Source: Rhodocyclaceae bacterium (GTDB lineage Bacteria; Pseudomonadota; Gammaproteobacteria; Burkholderiales; Rhodocyclaceae). Taken from it: a stretch of DNA of 5,950 nucleotides. The notes beneath the pieces are model-generated. The model saw only the letters and a list, made by a program, of their open reading frames with translations. It had not been told where the DNA came from and did no database searches. The stretch spans positions 1 to 5,950 of the forward strand of contig JALRGK010000041.1 in NCBI GenBank assembly GCA_023253415.1. The letters run 5' to 3'. Position 1 is the first letter of the stretch. Each line of letters opens with the position of its first letter. A program made the position numbers and the translations under genes. Below are positions 1 through 5,443 of this stretch, one piece after another.

Positions 1-143
1 AGCAGGCCGAATTCGGTTTCGTTCAGCCCCAGCTTCGCTTTGATCGGAATTCCGATCACGGCAAACATCATCCAGATCGCAAAGCAGATCGTGAATGCGA
101 AGGTACTGGACGAGACGACGGACAACTGCTTTCTGGTGAACAT
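1..143 (-). CDS. narK: NarK-type nitrate/nitrite transporter, N-terminal fragment (cut by window edge)
   Basis: The first 47 codons of a leftward gene are visible, from an ATG at 143-141. The translation begins MFTRKQLSVVSSSTFAFTIC and continues into a hydrophobic first membrane helix (FAIWMMFAVIGIPI), then a short polar stretch containing LNETEFGLL. This start is characteristic of the nitrate/nitrite porter (NNP) branch of the major facilitator superfamily, 12-helix inner-membrane proteins that import nitrate and/or exchange it for nitrite. A strong ribosome site (GGGAGG on the minus strand, plus positions 154-149) lies five bases before the ATG and supports the start. The gene diverges from narXL and shares a 273-bp control region holding a NarL-type operator, which fits nitrate-induced expression. 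A NarK1 or NarK2 subtype cannot be assigned from this fragment. Family assignment is by recognition of the N-terminus; the remainder is not visible. Confidence 0.85.
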   Translation of the reverse strand, partial: MFTRKQLSVVSSSTFAFTICFAIWMMFAVIGIPIKAKLGLNETEFGL

Positions 144-148
144 AACAA

Positions 149-179
149 CCTCCCAACCCAACTTTTAAATTCTTTGGGA
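149..179 (-). promoter_or_regulatory. narK ribosome binding site inside a possible leader hairpin
   Basis: On the minus strand the sequence TTGGGAGG precedes the narK ATG. Its TTGGGA part (plus 156-151) is perfectly complementary to TCCCAA (plus 179-174) lying upstream in the same transcript, leaving a 17-base loop. The leader could therefore fold so that half of the Shine-Dalgarno sequence is paired. The SD itself is clear; the hairpin is a six-pair stem and its function is inference. Confidence 0.4.
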
Positions 180-212
180 AGCATCATAGAAAGTTGATCT
201 GTCCAGTGATAG

Positions 213-230
213 CCCTGAAAATCGTCAGGG
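213..230. repeat. Perfect 6-bp inverted repeat (CCCTGA-N6-TCAGGG)
   Basis: CCCTGA at 213-218 and TCAGGG at 225-230 are exact reverse complements separated by six bases (AAATCG). The dyad lies between the NarL-type operator and the narK start, where a narK promoter or leader would be. It does not match the FNR/ANR (TTGAT-N4-ATCAA), NarL or NorR (GT-N7-AC) patterns. It could be an operator for an unidentified dimeric regulator or a small leader stem. Confidence 0.4.
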
Positions 231-242
231 TTTAGATCCGTC

Positions 243-258
243 TACGCCTTTAGAGGTA
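243..258. promoter_or_regulatory. NarL 7-2-7 operator between narK and narX
   Basis: TACGCCT (243-249), a two-base spacer TT, and AGAGGTA (252-258) form an inverted repeat of NarL heptamers. The established heptamer is TACYYMT with inverse AKRRGTA, and phospho-NarL dimers prefer the 7-2-7 arrangement. The right arm matches fully and the left arm has one mismatch (G at position 4). The centre is about 107 bp from the narK ATG and 166 bp from the narX ATG, so it could serve narK activation, narXL autoregulation, or both. The presence of narL next door makes this a strong prediction. Confidence 0.75.
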
Positions 259-364
259 TAGACCCAGAGTCCTTTATGAATGAATATTCGTTTCATAACA
301 ATGCATTACAAATAGCCCCCTGGCCAGCCGCGACACAAAAGCGCAGACAAGTTCAAAATAGTGG

Positions 365-381
365 TACTCCCTAATACCCCC
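365..381 (+). promoter_or_regulatory. Two directly repeated NarL-like heptamers upstream of narX
   Basis: TACTCCC (365-371) and TACCCCC (375-381) each match six of seven positions of the NarL heptamer TACYYMT, failing at the last base. They are in the same orientation with starts 10 bp apart, roughly one helical turn. They lie 35-52 bases before the narX ATG, in or near its promoter or leader, where binding could repress or tune narXL. Direct heptamer arrays occur at some NarL targets, but the arms are imperfect and this may be a chance pyrimidine-rich run. Confidence 0.3.
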
Positions 382-416
382 TGCTCAAGTAGGGCAAACC
401 CCCGCGCGCTTTTCCC

Positions 417-2270
417 ATGATTTTTTCGCTCATTCCCAGCATCTCGATCAAGGACTCCCTGCTTGTCAGGCTGGGGCTCGCCATGGGAACGATTGTGTTT
501 CTGTCGTTCATCTCGATGGTGCTATCAACCTCGATCGCCGACAACAGCCTCGGCAAGGCCAACGCCATCAACTCGGCCGGTTCGTTACGCATGATGAGTT
601 ATCGGCTACTGAGCTACGCCGAATCCGGCGCGCCGAATGCGCAGATCGCCCATGCATCCACGGAATTTCAGATCCGGTTGGATGCCCTAGAGAGCTTTGT
701 TGTCTCACGTGCTGCGGATTACAGCGAATTGCCGTCCAGATTTGCCCATGTCCACAATACCTGGGAAGAGCAGATTGCCCCGACGCTGCTCAAACTTCAT
801 GGCAAACCCGACGCCGCGACGGTCGAGAAACTCGAGCGCGTTGTTCCTGCTTTCGTTGACCAGATCAACGACGTCGTGTTTCTGATCGAGCAGGACCTCG
901 AACAGAAAATCGCCCTGCTCCGCTCCTTGCAGATTGCGCTACTCGCCATGACGGTTGCCGTCTGTCTGGTCACCATGTGGATGATGAAGAATCAGGTCGT
1001 CCGACCACTGAAGGATCTACTGCTTGCTGCCAGCCGCGTCCGCGACAAGGACTTCTCGGCACAGGTCATGCACACCGACCAGGATGAGCTCGGCCAACTC
1101 GGCGTAACGTTCAACATGATGGTGTCCGAGATCGCGACGACCTATGACAACCAGAATCGCCTGATCGCTGAACGCACACAGGAACTGACGGACAGCAACC
1201 GTTCACTGGAGCTCATGTATCAATCAGCGTTACAGCTCTCCGACAAGAACATCACGCCATCCATGCTGAAGGACCTATTGGATGTGATTGAAACCGAACT
1301 TGGGCTCAATGCCGGCACCGTCTGCATCAGCGAACACGGCGTCTACCCGGCACACCGCCTGACAACCAATCTGGTCCAGAATGATCTGGAAAAACTCTGT
1401 GGCGAGCGCGGGTGCGAGAGCTGTTTCACGAAGAGTCAAACACCTGCAGCAAGCAGCGGCGCCGACGGGCAGAAGATGATATTTGTACCCATCCGCAATG
1501 CCGGTTCGATCGCCGGTGTCATGCCCTTCAAGGTCAATACCTCGGAACCGTTGCCCGACTGGAAGATTCGCGTCCTTGAAGCGATTGGCAACAATCTGTC
1601 GATGGCACTCTCGAAAATGCAGCATCAGGAGGAGCGCCATCGCATCGCCGTGCTTGAAGAACGCTCGGTGATTGCCCGCGAACTGCACGACTCGATCGCC
1701 CAGTCACTCAGCTATCTGCGTATTCAGGTCGCGCGTCTCGAGAAGAAACAGCTAACGCCCGATGCCCAGGATGAAATCATCACCGAACTCAAGACCGGGT
1801 TGGGCAGCGCTTACAAGGAACTGCGCGAACTGATCAGCGCCTTCCGCCTCAAAATCGATGAGCGCGGTTTCCAAACAGCACTGATTGAAACAACGGAAGA
1901 GTTCAGCCGTCGCTGCAATCTGCACATTGATTGTCGCAACGATCTGCCGCCCACCCTGCTCTCGGCCAACGAAGAGATTCACGTCCTGCGTATCATCCGT
2001 GAAGCGCTCGCCAACATCGAGAAGCACGCCCATGCCAGCGAGGTCAACATCAGCGCGAGCATTTCCGAACACCAGGTCGTGACGATTCAGGTCAGCGACA
2101 ACGGCATCGGCATCGGCGACAATAAATCGCCGGAAAACCACTACGGACTCATCATCATGGAAGATCGTGCACAATCTCTGGATGGCACCATTACTATCCG
2201 CAATGGTGCGCAGGGCGGCACCGAAGTGCTGCTGACATTCATTCCCGAAAAATCCGGCACTGACCATTAA
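417..2270 (+). CDS. narX: Nitrate/nitrite sensor histidine kinase NarX
   Basis: This 617-residue inner-membrane kinase senses nitrate and nitrite and phosphorylates NarL. Domains in order are: TM1 (about 17-40); a periplasmic NarX-like sensor domain (about 41-168); TM2 (about 170-190); HAMP (about 191-243); a GAF-like central module (about 265-400); and a HisKA_3/HATPase transmitter (about 405-611). The nitrate-binding P-box lies just after TM1 (AINSAGSLRMMSYRLL, 50-65); Arg-58 corresponds to the nitrate-contacting Arg-54 of E. coli NarX. The H-box RELHDSIAQSL gives phospho-acceptor His-424. N-box Asn-533, the DNGIGIG loop (561-567) and a GGTEV motif (600-604) complete an intact ATPase. Length is close to E. 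coli NarX (598). The central module carries a cysteine cluster (Cys-328, 333, 336, plus Cys-303). The start is the only one between an in-frame stop at 390-392 and TM1, though no good Shine-Dalgarno precedes it; the next ATG (483) would cut into TM1. It is followed ten bases later by narL. NarQ is the main alternative name. Confidence 0.93.
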   Translation: MIFSLIPSISIKDSLLVRLGLAMGTIVFLSFISMVLSTSIADNSLGKANAINSAGSLRMMSYRLLSYAESGAPNAQIAHASTEFQIRLDALESFVVSRAADYSELPSRFAHVHNTWEEQIAPTLLKLHGKPDAATVEKLERVVPAFVDQINDVVFLIEQDLEQKIALLRSLQIALLAMTVAVCLVTMWMMKNQVVRPLKDLLLAASRVRDKDFSAQVMHTDQDELGQLGVTFNMMVSEIATTYDNQNRLIAERTQELTDSNRSLELMYQSALQLSDKNITPSMLKDLLDVIETELGLNAGTVCISEHGVYPAHRLTTNLVQNDLEKLCGERGCESCFTKSQTPAASSGADGQKMIFVPIRNAGSIAGVMPFKVNTSEPLPDWKIRVLEAIGNNLSMALSKMQHQEERHRIAVLEERSVIARELHDSIAQSLSYLRIQVARLEKKQLTPDAQDEIITELKTGLGSAYKELRELISAFRLKIDERGFQTALIETTEEFSRRCNLHIDCRNDLPPTLLSANEEIHVLRIIREALANIEKHAHASEVNISASISEHQVVTIQVSDNGIGIGDNKSPENHYGLIIMEDRAQSLDGTITIRNGAQGGTEVLLTFIPEKSGTDH

Positions 2271-2280
2271 GGGCGTCATC

Positions 2281-2925
2281 ATGACCAACACCATCAAGAC
2301 ACTCATCATTGATGACCATCCACTCTTCCGGAAGGGCGTCATTCAACTGCTGGGCATGGAACCCGATTTTGAAGTCATCGCCGAAGCCTCATCCGGTGAA
2401 GAAGGCATCGCCCTCGCGCTCGAGCATCACCCGGATTTGATCCTGCTTGATCTGAACATGAAGGGCCTGAATGGGATCGAGACGCTCCAGGCCATGCGCG
2501 ACAAGGATATCGACGCCCGGATCATTCTGCTGACCGTATCCAACAGCCCCGACGATCTCGTCGGCGCCATCCGTGCGGGCTCCGATGGCTATATTCTCAA
2601 GGATACCGATCCCGAGGAAATGATCCGGCTGATCAAGGAATCCATGCTCGGCAAAAATGCGATCAGTGCGGAGCTGAGCGGTCTGCTGGCGACGGCACTG
2701 CGACAGGAGGCCGTTGTGATCAATCGATCACAAGCCGGACTCACCGAGCGTGAGCTGAGCATTCTCAAGTGTCTGGCGCATGGCATGTCGAACAAACTGA
2801 TTGCCCGTGAACTCGATATCATGGACAGCACCGTTAAAGTTCATATCCGGAATCTCCTGAAGAAACTGAAGTTCCGATCCCGAGTCGAGGCCGCAGTCTG
2901 GGCAGTCTCCAACAACCTGAGCTAA
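2281..2925 (+). CDS. narL: Nitrate/nitrite response regulator NarL (LuxR/NarL family)
   Basis: This 214-residue cytoplasmic transcription factor is the partner of the upstream NarX. An N-terminal receiver domain (about 5-122) has acidic pocket Asp-11/Asp-12, phospho-acceptor Asp-57 in LILLDLNM, Thr-85 and Lys-107. After a linker, a LuxR-type helix-turn-helix (about 151-208) begins LTERELSILKCLAHGMSN. Its recognition helix contains STVKVHIRNLLKKL, closely matching E. coli NarL, and the C-terminus keeps SRVEAAVWAV. Conserved recognition residues (Lys-186, Val-187, Arg-190 in place of a Lys) support binding to TACYYMT-type heptamers, which occur as 7-2-7 repeats at three places in this window. 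The gene starts ten bases after narX stops; an AAGGG site (2269-2273) overlapping the narX stop codon gives a seven-base spacer to the ATG. Cotranscription with narX is almost certain. No terminator is evident after it. Confidence 0.95.
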   Translation: MTNTIKTLIIDDHPLFRKGVIQLLGMEPDFEVIAEASSGEEGIALALEHHPDLILLDLNMKGLNGIETLQAMRDKDIDARIILLTVSNSPDDLVGAIRAGSDGYILKDTDPEEMIRLIKESMLGKNAISAELSGLLATALRQEAVVINRSQAGLTERELSILKCLAHGMSNKLIARELDIMDSTVKVHIRNLLKKLKFRSRVEAAVWAVSNNLS

Positions 2926-2946
2926 GCGCCGTCAAGCCATACCAAG

Positions 2947-2962
2947 TACCGCCGAATAGGTA
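2947..2962. promoter_or_regulatory. NarL 7-2-7 operator upstream of nnrS
   Basis: TACCGCC (2947-2953), spacer GA, and ATAGGTA (2956-2962) form the NarL inverted-repeat arrangement. The right arm matches AKRRGTA fully; the left arm has two mismatches to TACYYMT. The site begins 22 bases after the narL stop and its centre is about 68 bp before the nnrS ATG at 3023. A weak -10-like hexamer AAGAAT (2986-2991) would place the operator near -43, a usual position for an activator, but that promoter is speculative. Confidence 0.65.
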
Positions 2963-3022
2963 TAGCCAAGCCTGCGCTTGTCCGCAAGAATCGGGGCCTG
3001 CTACCTTGCCTGTCCGCTCACC

Positions 3023-4273
3023 ATGAATAACGCGTCCAAATCAAATCGCCCGACCAACCTGCTCTCGATCCAGGAAAGCCAGGCGCGTAAAGAACGGCCC
3101 ATGACCGGATTCGGCTTATGGCGCCTGGGCTTCCGGCCGTTTTATCTGGGCGCCGCCGCTTTTTCGGTACTGGCCATTACCCTCTGGCTCGCCACCCTGT
3201 TTGGCCTATTGGACAGCAACACACTGCTCATCGCGCCATCGGCCAGCCCTCTGGCCTGGCACGCCCACGAAATGGTATTCGGCTTCGCACTGGCCGTCAT
3301 TGCCGGCTTCCTGCTGACCGCCACCAATAACTGGACGGGCATTCTGCCGGCTGCCGGCATGCCGTTAGCCCTCCTGTTCCTATGCTGGGTGCTGGCCCGC
3401 TTGTTCATGTTGCTGGGCCACGTTGCCATCGCCAGTGGATTCGATATGGCTTTTGTCGGGCTACTGAGTGCATTGTTATTCCGCGTTCTCTGGCTCGCCA
3501 AACTCTGGAAGAACTTTTTCATCCTCGGACTCGTCATTCTCATGGGCGGGTTGAATGCCCGCTTTTACAGCATCCTGTTAAATGATCTGCCTGCCAACCC
3601 ACTCGACCCCATCGAGTTGGCGTTACTGGTCATCCTGCAGCTTCTGGTCGTCATGGGCGGACGCGTGATTCCGATGTTCACGCAGAATGGCGTACCGGGC
3701 ATTCGCGTCTGGAAACCGCAGTCGCTTGTCTGGCTCACGCCGCTGGCCACAGCGCTGGGCATCATTGGCTGGCTGACACTGCCCCCCCGGCTGGCCTCCC
3801 TCATGTGCGTGGTCGCATCACTGGTCAATCTGGTCCGCTGGATCGGCTGGAAACCCTGGCAATGCTTTAAGCAGCCTATGGTCTGGGTTTTGCAGCTGGG
3901 TTATCTGTGGATCCCCGTAACGCTATGCGCTCTGGGCCTAGAAGCGTTGCAAGTCGTACCACGCTCGTTACCCGTCCATGCGCTGGGCGTTGGCGCCATG
4001 GGGCTCATCATCGCCGGCATGATAACCCGCACGGCCATGGGCCACTCTGGCCGGCCGATCCTGGGAACGATGATTGAACGCAGCATGTTTGTACTGATTG
4101 CCATCAGTGGCGTGCTACGCACTTTGGCCGCACTCCCGGTGCTGCAGACGCCAACACTTACCCCGGCCCTGCTCCTGCTGTCAGGCAGCGCCTGGATCAT
4201 CGCCTTCCTGTTTTATCTCTATCGGTACGGCCCCTGGCTCTTCAGGCCGCGCCTGGATGGCCGCCCCGGCTGA
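3023..4273 (+). CDS. nnrS: NnrS family membrane protein, nitric oxide tolerance
   Basis: NnrS proteins are polytopic inner-membrane proteins, reported to bind haem and copper in Rhodobacter, that reduce damage from nitric oxide during denitrification. From the ATG at 3023 the product has 416 residues with about 12 hydrophobic segments. Family hallmarks are RLGFRPF (34-40) at the edge of TM1, WHAHEMVFGFA (79-89) with His-80 and His-82, GGRVIPMFTQNGVPG (212-226), and a late GMITRTAMGHSGRP segment (332-345) with His-341; His-319 lies between. These histidines are plausible metal or haem ligands. The start is uncertain: a TTG at 2978 opens the frame earlier, but it lies close to the NarL operator and probably before the transcript begins; an ATG at 3101 gives a 390-residue form starting seven residues before RLGFRPF. 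None has a good ribosome site. The gene follows narXL with its own operator, suggesting nitrate induction. The precise biochemical activity of NnrS is not established. Confidence 0.88.
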   Translation: MNNASKSNRPTNLLSIQESQARKERPMTGFGLWRLGFRPFYLGAAAFSVLAITLWLATLFGLLDSNTLLIAPSASPLAWHAHEMVFGFALAVIAGFLLTATNNWTGILPAAGMPLALLFLCWVLARLFMLLGHVAIASGFDMAFVGLLSALLFRVLWLAKLWKNFFILGLVILMGGLNARFYSILLNDLPANPLDPIELALLVILQLLVVMGGRVIPMFTQNGVPGIRVWKPQSLVWLTPLATALGIIGWLTLPPRLASLMCVVASLVNLVRWIGWKPWQCFKQPMVWVLQLGYLWIPVTLCALGLEALQVVPRSLPVHALGVGAMGLIIAGMITRTAMGHSGRPILGTMIERSMFVLIAISGVLRTLAALPVLQTPTLTPALLLLSGSAWIIAFLFYLYRYGPWLFRPRLDGRPG

Positions 4274-4285
4274 TGGGCTCCGCCC

Positions 4286-4301
4286 TACCTCCAAATGAGT
4301 A
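4286..4301. promoter_or_regulatory. NarL 7-2-7 operator upstream of moaA
   Basis: TACCTCC (4286-4292), spacer AA, and ATGAGTA (4295-4301) form a third NarL inverted repeat. The right arm matches AKRRGTA fully and the left arm misses only the last base of TACYYMT. It lies 12 bases after the nnrS stop and its centre is about 153 bp before the moaA ATG. A candidate -10 hexamer CATAAT (4347-4352) would place it near -65. It predicts nitrate-dependent expression of cofactor synthesis genes. Confidence 0.7.
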
Positions 4302-4346
4302 TTGCAGCTACCCCGCTTAAATCTGCCCCGTCACAGCAATTCCCTG

Positions 4347-4352
4347 CATAAT
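4347..4352 (+). promoter_or_regulatory. Possible -10 element for moaA
   Basis: CATAAT matches five of six bases of the sigma-70 -10 hexamer and lies downstream of the NarL operator, leaving a leader of about 88 bases before moaA. No recognisable -35 hexamer occurs 16-18 bases upstream, which would fit an activator-dependent promoter but also fits chance. It overlaps an AATGCATT palindrome (4350-4357). Confidence 0.25.
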
Positions 4353-4446
4353 GCATTCATTAACACCACAGCGCTTCAGGGCGATTCAAGCACTCGCCAC
4401 GAACCCGCTGGCTTTTGAGGCAATGCCCACGGACTAAGAGGATAGG

Positions 4447-5427
4447 ATGAACACGCTAATCGACCCGCATGGCCGGAGTTTCAGCTATTTGCGCCTATCC
4501 ATTACTGACGTCTGCAATTACCGCTGCCAATACTGTCTCCCCGATGGTTATCAGAAGACAGGCGCTCAGGAGTTTCTGACTTCTGACGAAATCGCCAATC
4601 TGGTTGGCGGCATGGCTGAGCTCGGGCTTTGGAAGGTCCGCCTGACGGGTGGCGAGCCCACCGTCCGCAAGGATTTTGCCGAAATTGCCGCCCGCGTCTC
4701 GACAACCCCCGGCATTCGGCGCGTTGCCACGACGACAAATGGTTACCGCTTGGCCGAAAACGCCCGCCTCTGGCGCGAGGCCGGAATCTCGGCGATCAAT
4801 GTCAGCGTCGATAGTCTGGACCCGCAGCGCTTTGCCGAGATTACGGGGCACGATCACCTGCATAAAGTCCTGGACGGCATCAGCGCAGCACGGGCTGCCG
4901 GTTTCGAGGCAATCAAGGTCAATACCGTGCTGCTGCGCGACGTTAACGATCACGAACTGCCCGCCTTTCTTGAATGGATCCGCCATGACGATCTGAGCAT
5001 TCGTTTTATCGAGCTCATGGAGACCGGTTCCAACAAGGATTACTTCGCCCGACATCATATTTCAGGCCAGGAAATCAAAGACCGCCTGATTGCCATGGGT
5101 TGGACCCTGCGCGAACGTGAGGCAGGCGCCGGGCCCGCGCAGGAATTCCAGCATCCAGACTACCGCGGCAGAATTGGCATCATCGCCCCCTATTCAAAAG
5201 ATTTCTGTGATACCTGCAACCGCCTGAGAGTCAATGCCCACGGCAAGCTGCACCTTTGCCTGTTCGGCAATGGCGGGCATTCACTACGCCATCTGCTGCA
5301 GGATCGAGGCCAACGTTTGGAGTTGCAGAACACGATTGCCGGGCTGCTGGTCCAGAAAGCCCCAACGCATCTACTGCACTTTCACCAATCCGGCAGCACA
5401 CCCCATTTGGCATCGTTAGGTGGTTAA
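4447..5427 (+). CDS. moaA: GTP 3',8-cyclase MoaA (molybdenum cofactor synthesis)
   Basis: This radical S-adenosylmethionine enzyme converts GTP to 3',8-cyclo-7,8-dihydro-GTP, the first step of molybdopterin synthesis, in the cytoplasm. The 326-residue product has the usual family length (about 330). The SAM-binding cluster motif is C23-x3-C27-x2-C30 (within DVCNYRCQYC), followed by the LTGGEPTVRKD loop (66-76). A second, C-terminal cluster is C254-x2-C257-x13-C271, in the segment FCDTCNRLRV and onward. The protein ends in the conserved Gly-Gly tail (325-326) that reaches the active site in this family. All signature residues appear intact. An AAGAGGA site (4436-4442) four bases before the ATG fixes the start. 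MoaC follows after four bases, so the two are translated from one message. A NarL operator upstream suggests coupling to nitrate respiration, so this may be a dedicated moaA copy rather than the housekeeping one; the window cannot show whether another exists. Confidence 0.96.
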   Translation: MNTLIDPHGRSFSYLRLSITDVCNYRCQYCLPDGYQKTGAQEFLTSDEIANLVGGMAELGLWKVRLTGGEPTVRKDFAEIAARVSTTPGIRRVATTTNGYRLAENARLWREAGISAINVSVDSLDPQRFAEITGHDHLHKVLDGISAARAAGFEAIKVNTVLLRDVNDHELPAFLEWIRHDDLSIRFIELMETGSNKDYFARHHISGQEIKDRLIAMGWTLREREAGAGPAQEFQHPDYRGRIGIIAPYSKDFCDTCNRLRVNAHGKLHLCLFGNGGHSLRHLLQDRGQRLELQNTIAGLLVQKAPTHLLHFHQSGSTPHLASLGG

Positions 5428-5443
5428 TCATATGAATCAGGGG
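5416..5443 (+). promoter_or_regulatory. Two candidate ribosome binding sites for moaC
   Basis: AGGTGG (5417-5422) lies within the last codons of moaA, in the two Gly codons of its tail, and serves an ATG at 5432. AGGGG (5439-5443) lies six bases before a second in-frame ATG at 5450, whose product would begin MIDVGGK, close to the conserved MoaC beginning (M-I/V-D-V). Both are reasonable, so the exact moaC start is not decided. Confidence 0.5.

Noticed and set aside
174..187. FNR/ANR-like site TTGGGAAGCATCAT before narK
   Set aside because: Only 7 of 10 defined positions match, and its centre is about 37 bases from the narK ATG, leaving no room for a class II promoter and leader. The TTGAT half-site at 194-198 also lacks a partner.
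1275..2342. Long minus-strand open frames opposite narX (1275-1688 and 1752-2342)
   Set aside because: They lie wholly opposite a well-supported kinase gene, and their translations show no recognisable family. They are a by-product of GC-rich coding sequence on the other strand.
2973..2988. Small overlapping stems (TGCG/CGCA and CTTG/CAAG) between narL and nnrS
   Set aside because: Four-pair stems without a T-run are expected by chance and do not support a narXL terminator.
4275..4285. GGGC-TCC-GCCC stem after nnrS as a terminator
   Set aside because: The stem has only four pairs and no T-run follows it; it also abuts the NarL operator.
4358..4446. Moco riboswitch in the moaA leader
   Set aside because: The leader length would allow one and moaA is a typical target, but I could not recognise the conserved core or a long closing stem. 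A covariance search with the Moco RNA model (RF01055) would decide; a significant hit would overturn this.
4495..5058. 187-codon minus-strand frame opposite moaA
   Set aside because: It overlaps the MoaA catalytic motifs on the other strand and shows no family features or ribosome site.
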